Part shown: one piece after another, positions 20,485-35,192 of the stretch
Layout of the letters: each line of letters begins with the position of its first letter
How positions within the stretch are numbered: position 1 is the first letter of the stretch
NCBI GenBank assembly: GCA_004835665.1
Contig: RBKR01000025.1
Span: forward strand, 310,001 to 374,000
Source of the DNA: Phoma sp. XZ068
Lineage: Eukaryota; Ascomycota; Dothideomycetes; Pleosporales; Didymellaceae
DNA: 64,000 bases
Reading direction: 5' to 3'
Made by a program: the position numbers and the translations under genes
Notes under the pieces: model-generated
What the model saw: the letters and a program-made list of their open reading frames with translations, nothing else
Told to the model about the DNA's origin: nothing
Database searches by the model: none

Positions 20485-23400
20485 TTTAAGTTATTCCTAA
20501 CCTAGTAAGATAGATATATAAGATGCTAATACTTTAGCTTAGAGTATACTTAGTATTAATAAGCTAGATATCTTCTATAGAGAGTAATATAAGCTAGATA
20601 ACTAGCTTATATAGTAAGACTTCTTCTTTCTCTTCTAAGAAAGTAGAGTACTAAGTAAGTAATAAGTTACCCTTATAGCTAGCTATATATATAGAACTAT
20701 ATTCTAATAAATTAAGCTATTTATCTAATAGTATAACTAAGGTAAAATAATAGAGGAGAAAAATAGCTAGATAAAGGATTTTAATAGCTTTAAAGACAGA
20801 ATCTATCTTATTTTTAGAATCTATAATAAATTAGCTATTATATTATAAAATATCTAATATATCTAATAAACTAAGTCTACTACTAACTATACTACTAGGT
20901 TCTAGTAACTTACTATACTTATAGGCTAGAATAACCTAGTATTAATAATAATATTCTAATAAGGCCTTAAGCTTTAAGTTAAGAAAGAGCTAATATATAC
21001 TAGTACTAGTATTAATACTCTAGACAACCTAGTATATACTATAATTAATATTAATAATTAGCTCTATAAACTTAAATAAGAACTCTAAAATAACTCTAGA
21101 GCCTAGATACTTATATACCTTACTTAACTACTATAAGGAACCTAGTATAGCTATATACTAAGGTATAATAATTAAGAGGGATATTACTAGCTAAATATAA
21201 AGCACTATATCTATAGTAATATATAAGCTAAATACTATAGACTAAAAGCTATAGACCTATTAAACCTAAATAATAAACTATAGTAAGAATAAACTAGTAA
21301 GACAGGTAAGCTACTAATATATTACTTATATAATAAGCTAGGATACTATATATATAACTATTAAATAAGGAATAAAGTATATTAGTAGGTTAATATATTT
21401 ACTAGCCCTAGCTAGGAACAAGCTATTAATACTATTCTAGAAGATATACTACTATAACTCTCTATCTAGCTAAATAAAGTTAAAGTAACTATACTCTTAG
21501 ACTTAGGTACTTAAAGGAACTATATATTCTATATAGTAATTAAATAAGCTAAGATTAGAGTATACTCTAAGAACTAGCTATACTTACTTAGAGTAGTAAA
21601 TAGTAAGCTAATACTAGAAGAGGATACTATTATATATAAAGTAGTAGATATACCCCTCTAGGTACTTAACTATAGAGAATAGATTAATCTAGATATACTT
21701 AGGACAGCTACTTATAATATTATCCTAGGTCTTCTATAGCTATAGAAGTATAACTTATATATTAACTAGATAATATAATAAATCTTATTAAATAACTATA
21801 GCTATAGTACTACTAAAGAATAAGTAGAAATAATAGTATACTATTTATTTAATAAATACTAATATAGCGCTACTATACCTAATCCTATATAGTATATAAT
21901 ATAGCTAGTAGATAAAAGAGAGATTAGTACTATCTTCTTAAGTAATAAGATATACTAAAATAGAGTAGTTAACTCTACCTATAGTAAATAATATACTATA
22001 TAGGGGGTAAGAGAATAGGAAATAGCTAGTATACCTCCTAATATTCTAGATAAATATAGTAACTACTAAGAACTATTTTATAATAAAAAAATAATTAAGG
22101 CACTACTATAGTATAAACTATAAGATTATAAGATTTAATTAGAAAAGGGAAAGGTACTAATATTTAGACTAATATATTAACTTTTAGAATAGAAACTAAT
22201 AGTACTCTATAAATATATTAATAAGAACCTTAAGAAGAGTATAATCTATTTATTAAAGTCTCTAGCTAGCTACTCTATTATATTTATACTAAAGAAAAAT
22301 AGTAGCCTATAGCTATATATTAATTATTAAAAGTTAAATAATAGTATAATAAAAAATAGGTACCTATTACCTAATATATTAAAGTTATAGGATTAACTTA
22401 CTAGAGTATAGTTCTTTATAGCACTTAATCTGCAAGGAGTATATAACCTAATATAGATAAAAAAAGGAGAGGAGTAGAAAATAGTATTCTATACCTACTA
22501 TAGCTACTATAAGTATCTAGTTATACTATTTAGGCTAATAAATACTCTAGCTATATACTAGGTACTTATTAATAATATACTCTAAGCCTACCTAGATTAA
22601 ATAGTAGTAGCTTACCTAGATAATATCCTTATCTACTTAACTATAATAGAGAAGCACGTCTAGTATATTAAACAAGTACTAGAATACCTATAGTAGGCTA
22701 ACCTATAGCTTAAGCTAGAGAAGTATAAATAGTATAAAAATAAACTAGAATTTCTAGAGTTTATAGTAGGCTATAATAGAGTAAAGATAAGCTAGAGTAA
22801 GATATAGGTTATAAAAGACTAGCTAATACTAATAATAGTTAAGGGAATCTAGGAATTTCTTAGATTTATAAACTTTAACTAATATTTTATTAAGGACTAC
22901 TTAACTAAGGCCCTACTACTTACTATATTAACTTAGAAGAATACTCTATTTATCTAGAATTAATAGTAGAGTAATATATTTAAGTTACTTAAATAGGTAT
23001 ATATTAAACTACCTACTTTAGTAATATTCTATAGTTATAAGCCTCTATAAATTAAGACTAATATATTAGATCTAGTACTTAGAGCGTACGCTATATAGGA
23101 ATAATATAGTAGATAGTACTTTATTACTTACTACTTAAGAAAGTTTTCTAGACTAGAAGAATAGTATAATATATATAATAAGGAGCTGCTAGTAATAGTA
23201 TTAGCTCTAGAACACTAGCAGATCTATATAGAAAGCTATTCTAATCTAATAGTATATATAGACTATAAGAATCTAGTATATTTTACTATAACTAAGGTGC
23301 TTAATTAATAGTAGGTTTAATAGTTAGAGCTTCTAGGATAGTATAAGTTTAGAATAGTATATACTCTAGGTAAGGATAATAGCTAGGCAGATACACTAAG

Positions 23401-24878
23401 TAGATAATATAATATTATAGAGATAAAGATATTAAATAACTATATAATTCTAGAATTTAATATAGATTAATTAATAGGGCTCTTATAATAGCTAAATAAG
23501 ATTCTCTAGATCTAGTAGAAGTAACCTATTCTATCTAGAGTACTATTAGAACTAGAGGAGGAAGTAATAAGTAGTTACTATAATAACCCTCTTTATAGAT
23601 ATCTAGAGATTATATAAATAATTAAACTAATATAATTATACTACTACTTTAATAATATAAAGAATAAGGTAATAGAGTTTATTAAATACTATATTTATTA
23701 TTAGCAGAATAAATATAGTATATAGGCAAAGTATAGACTACTATAGTTAATACCCCTTCTAAGAGCACTATAGATAAATATTAGAATAGATTTTATTATA
23801 TAATTACCTACCTTAAAGGACCTAGTAATAGGCTACTATTATAATACTATCTTTATTATTATTAATTAATTTACTAAGTATACTAAGATAATACTATTTT
23901 ATTATAACTATACTATAGAGTAGCTTATATAGGTGTTTCTTAATAGAGTAGTTTACTACTATAGTATACCTAAGTTAATAATAAGTAATAGAGATAAATT
24001 ATTTATATTAAACTACTAGATAATACTCCTTATAGTAATTAGTACTAAGAAGAAACTATTAATAGTATACTACCTAGAAATAGATAGCTAGATAGAGTAG
24101 ATAAACTAAACTATAGAAATATTCTTTAGAATATATAGTAACTAGTAATAAGACAACTAGGTCTTACTATTACTAATAGTATAGATAGTATATAATAATA
24201 AGCTATCTAAATTAACTAGAATAATACTATTTTTTACTAACTATAGTTAATACTCTAACCTCTTTACCTAGTTGCTTAATAGTACTATTAACTTAAACTT
24301 AGTAATAAGCCTAATAAAAATAATTAAGAAGGTATATAGTATATTAGCTAAAATATTAAGTAAGATATAATAGTAAACTAGCTCCTATACTAATAAGAGA
24401 CAGAAACAGGGTCCTATACTAAGGAAGGGAGATAAGGTATATCTCTATATAAAAAACCTAAGAATAAGATAACTAACTAAGAAGCTAGACTATATTAAGG
24501 TTAGACTATTTTTTATATCTAAATAAGTTAGCTCTATAAACTACTATCTTAACCTTCTAAAGAATATAAAAATATACCTAGTATTCTATATATTACTACT
24601 AGAACTAGCTAACTAATTAACTCTAATCTAGAGAGATTTCTACTATTAAGTATAGAAGAAAATAGAGTAGGAAGTAAAAAGAATACTATAATACTAATAA
24701 ATAATAGGTAGAGAGAAATACCTAGTAAAATAGTTAAGATACCTAGACTCTAAGAATATTTAAAAGCTAGTTATAAACCTTATAAACTATTATAAGTTAC
24801 TTTACTTATTCTAGAACTTATAAATAGGTTATTAACCTAGAACTAGAAGTTAGCTATAATAGTAGCTTTTCTAGTATA
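20485..24878 (+). pseudogene. Degenerate gag-pol of element D
   Basis: Plus-strand Gypsy remnants in normal order: a reverse transcriptase motif V-V-A-Y-L-D-N-I-L-I-Y at about 22603-22640, RNase H around 23060-23250, integrase around 23560-24450, and a chromodomain at about 24670-24795. It is riddled with stops. It is related to A1 but clearly a different lineage. The 3' end is cut by the LTR at 24879. Confidence 0.75.
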
Positions 24879-25376
24879 TATTAAGATTATAAACTAAGTA
24901 AAGCTTATAAATACTTCTAAGGTTAGTTCTCTAGAATAAGTACTAGTATAGAAGAGGTTAGTATAGATACCTAGTAAAATACTATAATAACTATAGAGTT
25001 AATAATAAGTAGTATAGATAGTTAATCTATCTAGCTTAAGAGTTAGGTTAAGTTCTAATAATAAAGTTAATTAATAAGGTTAAATATAATACTATAAGGG
25101 TAGTATTTCTAAGTACTATATACTAAGAAGATAGGTATAGTGCTTAGTACTATAGTAACTACTAATTATACTAATTATTAATTATACTAATTACTAATTA
25201 TACTAATTATACTAAGACTAATTTTAGTATATAACTTTATATTAGCACCTATAAGTAGTAGTTAATAATAGTTATTACTTATACTTACTTATAATACCTA
25301 TTCCTATATAGTTTAACTATACTATACTTAGCTTATAATTATTAACCTTTATTTAGTATTCTCTAGAATTATAATA
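24879..25376 (-). repeat. LTR of minus-strand A-family copy (A')
   Basis: 498 bp, the reverse-orientation counterpart of the A1 LTR, from TATTAAG to ATTATAATA. It is followed on the right by the purine-tract region of the interior in reverse complement, so it is the 3' LTR of a minus-strand element. Its flanks (GTATA / CTATC) are not a target duplication because the right side is element interior. Confidence 0.8.
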
Positions 25377-27790
25377 CTATCTTTTTTATATCTTAGCTTA
25401 GTTTCTTAAGCTTAGTTTATATAATATAGGCTCCTCCTTGTTTAATAGTATATCCTTTTAATAATACTTAAATATTCTACTAAGTTAAGTTTAACCTATT
25501 ATTACTACTTATATAAATTTATTAAGTTCTTTAAAGAGATTATAGTAAAGAAGTATTTAACCTATAAAAAGTATAAGTAAGTATATAAAGTTTATATTTA
25601 CTCTAGAAAATATAGTAAGTATTTAAAGTATAGTTAGTATTATAATATTTATATAATATAGTTAGAGTTTAAATATCTAGAGACTAAGAAAGAAATGCTG
25701 CAGGTATAGATAAAAGAAAGTTATAAAGTATAGAAAAAAGTACTTTAGGCTTCTAAAAGAGTATTAAAAGAGTTATAGGGTATATATATATATAAAAAGT
25801 AGTTATATTAATAAATAGATTTACTAGATTATTATATAGAGAAAGTAATTATAGTAGAAAAGTATAATATTATTAAATAAAAGCTAGAAAAAGAGATAAA
25901 TCTCTTAGAGAGTCCTTTAAATAGGTTTAGCCTAGCTCTATTACCTAGTATATAGAGTACTTTTAAAAGGTAGCTAATTAAGGCCTAGAAAGCTAATATA
26001 GTACTTCTTAATTAGTTATAAATTTCTTTAGTAGCTTCTAGTAATTTATAAGGTTTATAGAAGGTTCTTATATATTTTCTAACTTAGAATATCCTAACTA
26101 TTTAACTAGGTATTTATCTTTATATCCTTTCTTTTAATATTATATTATTTTTTTAACTTTTTACTTAGTCTCTTCTTTAAGCTAGTAGTAGAAGTCTTTC
26201 TAGATTAGTATATTAGAGTCTACTAGTTCTAATAGTAATATATAGAATATAGAGTATATTCTAGTATTCTATAGTAGTTTAAGTTAATAGTTTATAGAAC
26301 TAATTTATCTAGAAATAAAAAATAGTCTAACCTTAATATAATCTAGTTTTTATATTAGTCTTTATATTTATAAGTTTTTTATAAAGAGATAGACTTTATC
26401 CCCCTCTATTAGCTAAAGTACCTTTTTTCTTTTTTAATTAATATAAGAGATTGCTTATTACTAAGCTTTATTAATATTTTTAAGTAATTTCTAGTATACT
26501 TTCTTTAGTCTTTATACTAAGGTTATTACTAAATCTATTTAGATATTACTATAAAGAAATCTTATAAAGAGATTTAAATATCTTCTATAATTTATAAAGA
26601 ATAGTATTATATCTATTACTTCTAATAATTTATTATTATATATAATTTATACTATAAGTAATAGTAAGACCTAGTTATCTTGCTTCTAGTTACTATATAT
26701 CCTTAAGTATATTTCTATAGTCTAATTTATTTTTTCTATTTATCTATCTATCTATAGATAGTATATAGTTAATAGCTTTTTCTTAGTACTAATAGCTACT
26801 ATAAGTATAGTCTAATAGTTTAATATAAATAGCTTATCTCTATTACTAATAATTAATTCTAGTATACTATAGTAATAGATAATTCTATCTATAAATACTT
26901 GTGCAAGCTGCTCTATAGTATAACTATATTAAAATTATATTATTTCTACTACCTTAGTAAACCTATCTACTATAATAAAGATTAAGTTATAGGTATATTC
27001 TATAATAGGGTCTTTAGAGATTAGTAGTTATATAATAAAATCTATTATAATATTTATCTATAGTGCTGTTAGTAGCTCTATTACTTATATTTCTCTATAC
27101 TTTATATATATACTATACTTATTCTGTTAGTAATTAATATAGTTCTTAATAAACTTAGTAACCTTATCCTTTATATAGCTAAACTTATAGTATTATCTAA
27201 TAAGTTTTATTATTTATATTATCCTAGAGTGTCTGTAAAGCAGGTTATTATAATAACAGCTTATAATTTTATTTTCTAATTCTTCTAGTACCTTTATAGG
27301 TATATACTATTCTTATTAAACTTATATTATATTATTAAGCTGCTAAGATAGTCCTAATAACCTAATTTTAATAACTCTAAGTATAGTAAACTAGTTTATT
27401 TTCTTTTCTCTAGCTAGGTTATATTATCTACTTAGTATATTAGCTCTACTATTATCTTTTTCTAGAGTATATAGTATCTTAAACTTATACTATTCTAATA
27501 GCTTAGACTAGTATACTTATTATTAGTTAAGTATCTTAGTAGTAGTAAAGTATACTAGGTTCTTATAATCTATATAAATAGTAAGTTCTAAGCAGCTTTC
27601 TATATAAATTCTCTAGTATTCTAAAGCTAATATAATAGCTAATAGTTCCTTATTATATATATTATATTATTTCTCTAGTTCTAAGAATTTTCTAAAGTAG
27701 TAGGTAATTAGGTACTATTATTTATTTTATTCTTATATAGTATAAGCTCCTAATACTAAATCTAAAGTATTTATTTTTATTTAAAGTAGC
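25377..27790 (-). pseudogene. Truncated minus-strand chromovirus copy A' (3' half)
   Basis: On the minus strand it carries a chromodomain (about 26095-26165), integrase (about 26400-27330) and part of RNase H. It ends abruptly at 27790, where element B begins. The missing 5' half is not found adjacent on the other side of B. Degraded by RIP. Confidence 0.72.
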
Positions 27791-28023
27791 TATTAGGCCT
27801 AATAGCTAGAGGTACTAGAGAGAGAAATATTAATATAAGTAGGTAGGACTATAATAGTTCTAAATAAGGTTAATTAATAGTAGACTATTTACTACCTTAT
27901 AATAAATAGCTAAGCTAGGCTCTATATACTCTAGTTACTCTATATAGAGATAACTTTAGTAACTATACTCTACCTAAGTATAGTAGTATAAGTATTTAAC
28001 TTCTATAAGCTATATATCTAATA
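27791..28023 (-). repeat. 3' LTR of element B
   Basis: 233 bp from TATTAGGCC to CTAATA; the same sequence with transition differences is at 34960-35192. Confidence 0.85.
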
Positions 28024-31000
28024 ATATCCCTCTTTTATAGTTAAATACTCTAGGTAACTATAGAGGAATATATTTATAGCTATTTTAAGCTATTATAAAC
28101 TATTATAGCCTTATACTAGAAGAATAGATAGTAGTTAGCCTAGTTTAAGTTAGAGGTAGGCTTAGGCTTCTAGAGGTAAATTTCTACTTTTACTTTTACC
28201 TTTACTTAGAATTCTATTTATCTATACTTTAATTCTATCTACTAGCTAGTAGAGTACCTATAAGCCTTTAATAGGTTTCTATCTATAATTTCTAGCTATT
28301 ACTTCTTCTTTCTACTATATAATTTAGTAAGTTTTTAAGATTTTCTATTTCTAAATCTTAGCTCTAATAGGCTCTAATATAGGTTATTCTAAGCTATTAT
28401 AGCCTAAGTTAGCTTATTAGGGCTTATTAGAGCTAGTTTAAGCTTTATTTAACTATTTTAGTACTAACTAGGTTATTTTAGACTATTTTATACTATTCTT
28501 AATTATATTTATATATTATACTACTTACTAGCACCTTTTAGCTACTAACTATAGATTTCTTAAAGGTTTTAAATAATATAGTATATAGTACCTACTATAT
28601 AGCCTATTATTATATCTACTATATTAACTACTTTAGTAAAAGTAGTACTTACTTTACTAGTACTCTAGGCTACTACTTCTTCTAGGTTACTAATACTAAT
28701 TAGTACCTTTACTATACCTAGGTCTATAAGGTTAAGGCTAGTAAAAATATCTAAACTATATACTATATAAGGTATTTCTTTAGTAATTTAGACTACTTTA
28801 TAGTCTATATTCTTATCTTAGGTTAGTATTAACTAATATAAGCTATTCTAACCTATTATAGCCTTTTAAAGCTATCTTTAACTAGATTAATAATATTTAT
28901 ATATATTTTACTACTCTTACTACTAATATATATTCTAAAGCCTAGCCTCTAGCTATAAAAGTTCTTAAAAGTATAAAGGTTAAGGCTATAAGTAATTTAC
29001 TCTTTAAATTATATAAACTTACTAAGATAATTAAAAAGTAAGCTAGTTTACTTTTTTTACTACCTATTTCTAAGTATTACTAACTCTTCTAGAGAGTTTA
29101 AGCCTTATACTAATAACCTCTTTCTATACTTAGGTATTTAGAGCTTTTAAGGTAACTCTATAACTAAGGTATATTCTATTAGCTAAAAGTATAATAAGGT
29201 TACTATATAAGCTAAGGCTAAAACTAATAAATATAAGCTTAAATAGTAGGTAGCTACTAAGGCTACTTCTTCTACTAAGAAGGTTAGTTTTTCTTCTTTT
29301 AAGCTATTTTAGGCTATTCTAACCTATTATAGGTTAAGAGTATCCTTATTAATAGTAAGAAGTATAATTTAAAGGCTAGAGCTACTATTTTTATAAGTAA
29401 AATTAAAGAACTCTACCTCTCTAAGGCTAGTAAGTCTACTACTAATAAGAGTAAGATTACTAAGTATATAAATATAAAGAATAGAAAGTATAATAAGCTT
29501 CTAGCTAAGGCTACTAAGTTATAAAAGATAATAAGTAGTTCTAAAGTATTTTAAGGTATATTTAGTAATTCTAGAGCAAAATAGTATATAATAGAGTAAT
29601 ATAGCCCCTTCTAGTATATATAGAATAATACCTAGTTTTTTACTACTTTAGTAGCTATTAATAGTTATAGTTTATTTTAATTTTACTATTATAACCTTTC
29701 TATACTATTTTATAGTATTATAGGCTATTATAGCCTCTAGTATCCCCTACTATTATTAATAGTATACCTATAGCTTTTCTATACTATTTTATAGTATTAT
29801 AGGCTATTATAGCCTTTAGTACCTTCTACTATTATTAAGTACTATTAAATATCTAAAACCTAGTAGAAAAAATAGTAAAGGTAACTCTTTTAATCTTAAT
29901 AGTAGTAGTATACTTAGAATTTCTATAATTTTTCTAAGTATTAGAATATTTCTCTTTTTTCTTAGGTAGCTATCCTAGGCACTTCTTAGGTTATTACTAT
30001 TTACTCTATTACCTAGGTAGTATTTTCTTTTTTTTTAAAACTATTTAAGTATATTAGAGAATATATTAACTCTAGGCTCCTATAAGTTTTCTTTAGAAGA
30101 AAAATTAGCTTATTTTATATAATAGAGCTAATTTCTATTCTTATCTTACTTTTATTTAAGTATTTTTTCTACTTTCTATATATTATTACTATAAGTATAA
30201 AGAGTATTTAGAATTAGAGTTATAAGGTATAGAAGTAGGCCCTTTAAGTTAAAAGGTTCTAATAATAATATATAGAAGACTAGATAAATACTTTAGAGTC
30301 TAGGTAGGTCTACTTTAAATAATAATAGGCTAATCTAGGCTATTATACACCCTAGGCCTATATACTTCTAATCTAGCTTATATTTTAGCCTAGTTAATTA
30401 TATATATTAGTTTAAAACTATAACTTAGTTACCTACTATAAATAGAATAGGTAACCTTAACTTATTCTAGTATACTTATTAATATATATTTACTACTAGT
30501 ATTTTCTTTTTATATTTCTATTATAATTCTAGAAGTTTAGTTATAACCTACCTTCTAAGGGGTAATTTACTCTAGCTAAGAGCTATACTAGGCTAGTCTA
30601 CCTTTCTAGAGTCTAAACTATAGTTTACCTAAAAGAGTATAGTTTTAATAGTTAAGTATATACTATTATTATATATAAACTCTACTACTAAGATCTATAG
30701 AGCTTAATTATTCTATTTTAATAAATACTAGTATTAAAGATATTATTCTAGAGTTTAGTTCTACCTTTTAGTCTATTTATTAGTCTATAGGTAATAGGTA
30801 GATATAAAAACTTTTCTAGAGTTTAGATAATACTAAAAGGTATTCTAGTATTTTATATTTATTAGAAAGCTTTAATTAGAAATAATTTATTTAGAGGCTC
30901 TATATAATTAGATTATCTCTCTTATTTAAAACTATACTAAGTTAACTCTATCCTAATTACTTCTAGCTAGAATATAATAGGCTATTTTAGTTAATTAGTA

Positions 31001-34000
31001 TACTACTACTAATACTATATTATATACTATACTACTTATCTTACTAGAAGGGAGTTCTATAATAAAATCTATTATAACTTCTTTCTATAGTCTATTAAGT
31101 AGTAGAAGTAGTACTAGTAGCCTATATAGTTTATACCTTACTAGTATTAACCTTCTATAAAGTATATACTCTCTATAGTACTAAGCTATATTCTCTCTTA
31201 TACTCTTTTATATATATTAGTACTAGAGTTTCTTTAATATTCTTCTTATACTAAAATATTCTATAATAGAGTTATTATAGTATTTTTATAAAGCTTTTAC
31301 TCTTTTTTATAGTATTGCTAGCTTTTTTATACCTAACTAGGATATAGTAAAGTATTCTAGGTTATTATAGGCTATTTTAGGCTCTATAGTGCTAGTATCT
31401 ATTTTAGTATTTATTTCTATATTAGACTTTTCTTTTATAGTTCTAGGTTCTCTTAGAAATTACTTATTAGCCTTTTAAAACTTTTAAAAAGTAGTACTTA
31501 TCTTCTCTAGTAGAGTATATATTACTTTTAACTATATTATTACTATAGCTACTAAAGTACTTAGGTCTCTTTTTCTATTAAAAAAGTTCTTTATTAGTTA
31601 TATAAATACTTAATTATACTTTTAAGAAAGCTTTTATACCTTACTTATATAGTTAGGTTTCTTTAATAGTCTATCTACTAGGTTTATTTTTTTAAGTTAG
31701 TAAGTTAAGGTAAAATTATACTAGCTTAGTACTAAATATAACTAAACCTACTAGTAGTTTAATACTTTAGTTTCTATAAACTATTTTAGGTTTATATAGT
31801 CTATAAGAATTTTAAAATAGATTCTCTAGAGGTAATATTACTAGTACTTTATACTTTTTATAATTACTAGTAATTCTTAGTTATATATATTATAGTTATA
31901 CTCTACTTAAATAAGTGTATATAAGTAAAAGCCTATTAGCCTTTATTAGCTTACTTTACTTTATCTTAGGCTATATTAGCTTAGTATATCTAAGATTACT
32001 CTACCTAAAGTATTAACTTCTAGTCTAGTTTATTTTTTTTTAAAGTAAGTAAGAATTAGGACTATTAAGAAGATATTCTTTAGCTACTTAAAGGCTTTCT
32101 TTACTACCTCTAGTAAGTATAGTAGCTAGCTTTTCTCTCTTTTTATAGCTAGCCTAGCCTAGGCCTAACCTAGGTCCTTTTTTATTAATATTATAAGTAA
32201 GAGTACTATATAAATAAATTCTTTAATAAAGTATTAATAGTAGTTTATAAATTTTATAAAAATATATATATTATATACTATAGCTAGTAATAGCTAATCT
32301 TAGAGTATTTTAGCTTTTTTTAGGTTAATACTAATCCCTTATAAGGATACTATATATCTAAGGTACTCTATATACTATATATACTATTTATACTTTAATA
32401 GCTTTATATATAGCTTATATTACTATAATTATTCTAGAATTTTTTAAATAAAGGTAATATACTCCTTTTGTATATTTAAGAATATTAGGATATTATCTAA
32501 GTATATAATATAAGTAATATCTACTAGTCCTACTAAGGCCTTATTTTTATATACCTAGAACTAAGTAGGTATATTTATTAGGCTAAAGAGTATAATAGTA
32601 TACTTAAAATAACTATATCTAGTCTAGAATATAGTCTTTTATTTATCTTCTTCTTTTATTTAAATCTAATAATAGGTATCTCTAATATCTAGTTTAGTAA
32701 ATACCCTTACTTTTAAAAGGTAATCTAAAGACTTAAAGATAAAAAGTAATATATACTAGTTCTTTATAGTTATCTTATTAAGGCTTCTAAAGTCTATATA
32801 AAAGTATAAACTACTATTCTTTTTTTTTATAAATAATATTAGGGCTCTAGTAGAAGATCTTAAGTATTAAATCTAGTATTTAGCTATATAGTTAACTAAA
32901 TATTTATATAATACTACTAGCTTTACTTTTAATAGACTATATAAGGGCTAATATAGAGGTATAGTTTCTTTAGCTAAATTAATTACTAGATTATTTAAGC
33001 TATAGTTTAGTAAACTTTATATATTATCTTTTAATATAATATCTATAAAATTAGTATAGTATATAGATATTTTATCTATATTAAGCTAAATTAGCCTATT
33101 CTAGCTAGTAAAGGCTATAAGATAAGTATATATATCTATTTAGAAGTTATATATAGTATAGTTAAACTCTTCTATATTTTCTAATACTATTTTAAAGAAC
33201 TTAGCTATACTTTTAGCTTTTATCTCTTTAAAAAGTATATATCTAGTAGTATAGTTAATCTTAGGCTAATATATATTAATCTAAAGTAGGCCTAAATATA
33301 GTTAGTACCTTTTAAAGTTAGTAACTATAAATAGTATATTACTTATCTTTTTATAGTCTTATAAGTTAACTATAGTTATTCTTATAGTTATAGTACTATA
33401 TATTTATATTATAGACTTATTTACTCCTTCTATAAGAAATTTAAGTAGAGAATCTATATAAAGATTTTACTTTTTTACTATAATTATAAAAAGTAAATTA
33501 AGCTAGAAGCTTCTATCTACTAAGGCCTTTATTAGTCTAGAAGATTTTATAGTTACTTTTATTATAAGTAGCTATACTAGCTAAGAGTATAATACTATAT
33601 AAAGAGTACTAAGATCTCTACTCTCTTATATATAAAAAATATAAGTAAGAAAGAGTAGATTTAGTCTTTTTACTTCTTACCTTTTTTTAAGTTCTTTTTT
33701 TCTTTAAGTTTCTTAGACTTATTAGAGTTTAGATACTTTAGTCTAATATATTCTACTTTTCTATACTTATAATAGGTTACTATAGAGTAGTTTACTCTTA
33801 GCTTTAACTTTTTAGGCTTTTTTAGGCTACTATAGTTAGAACTACTTAATTTTTTATACTTTATAGCCTCTTTAGACCTTTTTATATCTTTTAAGTTACT
33901 TTTTTACTTTTCTAACTTTTTAAGAGGTTTTTTCTCTTTTAAGTTCTTAGAATAGCCTCTTTATTAATAAATTATATTAGTAACCTTTTTTACCTAGCTA

Positions 34001-34959
34001 AGTATTATATAATACTCCTCTAGGTATATAAATAACTACCTTTATATCTCTTTAAGTAATATATAGATATATATAATTACTTAGAGATTTACTCTATATA
34101 TATTACTTAGTTTTTTCTAGTAAGGCCTTATATAATCTAGTAAATCTATAGAACTACTATAAGAAAGAATTTTAGTATAACTTAAGGCCTTATATACTTT
34201 TTATCTTTTTTCTAAAATAGTACCTAAAGAGCCTAGTATTATAGCTTTTATAGCTTTTTAAGTTAGGTTCTATAAAAAATCTATATAAAATTAGTTAGTA
34301 TAGTATACTAACTATAAGGTCTTTATAGTCTCTAATAAATACTATATACTAAATTTAACTTTTTATATCTTCTATAGAAAGTTAGTAGGTAGTCTATTAA
34401 AAAACTACTTATAATCTTACTTCTAGTAGTTATATACTATATATATCTACTTAGTAAATATATATAGTAGCTTAGAGTAAAGTAAACCTAAAGTTAGGAC
34501 TATAGGAACTACTATAGCTAACTAAGCTTTACTAAGAATAGCTTATAGAGTATTAATATCTCTAGTAAGGTATCTAGCCTTTATTTTCTTAAGGTAAGCT
34601 ACTTATTATATCTTTATAGCTCTTTTATACTAAGCTTCTAACTCTTATAGCTTTTATTCTATACTATCTACTACTAGAGTATTCTAGGCCTCTATAGGCT
34701 ACTATAACCTATTAGAAAGTCTACTAGCTTATACTAGTAAGCCTTATACTTTATTTATTATATTTAAAGAAATAATAGAATACTTATCTCTTAGTATTAT
34801 ATTCTAAGTTTTTACTATTCTTAATATAGAGGACTCTCTTATTACTATAGAAAAGAATACTTCTAGTAGTTCTAAAGTAAGTTTCTTTATAATAGAGCTT
34901 AATTAGTTACTTATTCTATAATACTATAATCTACTTCTTAGTAAAGAGAGTAAATAAAA
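28024..34959 (-). pseudogene. Degenerate gag-pol of element B
   Basis: On the minus strand a Gag zinc knuckle remnant lies near 33740-33785 and a reverse transcriptase at about 32330-32530. The latter reads I-Y-L-D-N-I-L-I-F followed by segments matching the conserved Gypsy Y-I-V-S-x-x-G-I region. RNase H and integrase should lie between about 29.5 and 31.9 kb but are too worn to place exactly. Full of stops. Confidence 0.7.
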
Positions 34960-35192
34960 TATTAGGCCTAATAGCTAGAGGTACTAAAGAAAGAAGTATT
35001 AATATAAGTAGGTAGAACTATAATAGTTCTAAATAAAGTTAATTAATAGTAGACTATTTACTATATTATAATAAATAGCTAAGCTAGGCTCTATATACTC
35101 TAGTTACCTTATATAAAGGTAACTTTAGTAACTATACTCTACTTAAGTATAGTAGTATAAGTATTTAAGTCTTATAAGCTATATATCTAATA
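34960..35192 (-). repeat. 5' LTR of element B
   Basis: 233 bp, equal in length to the left copy. Its outer edge abuts an internal fragment of another B copy in opposite orientation. Confidence 0.85.

Larger units (their letters stand above)
13304..24878 (+). mobile_element. Older Ty3/Gypsy-type element (D), split by a younger insertion
   Basis: Pieces 13304-13560 and 20480-24878 form one plus-strand retroelement interrupted by the full-length copy at 13561-20479, as shown by the GATAC duplication. Its probable left LTR is 13304-13512. Its 3' end is cut by the LTR that begins at 24879, so no right LTR was found. Its coding part resembles the inserted copy but is more diverged. Confidence 0.6.
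27791..35192 (-). mobile_element. Full-length RIP-degraded Ty3/Gypsy element of a second family (B)
   Basis: Two 233-bp LTRs bound a 6.9-kb interior whose remnants read on the minus strand. The purine tract is next to the left LTR, so the left LTR is the 3' one. The flanking pentamers GTAGC (27786-27790) and GTTAC (35193-35197) do not match, so at least one side has been rearranged since insertion. Confidence 0.8.
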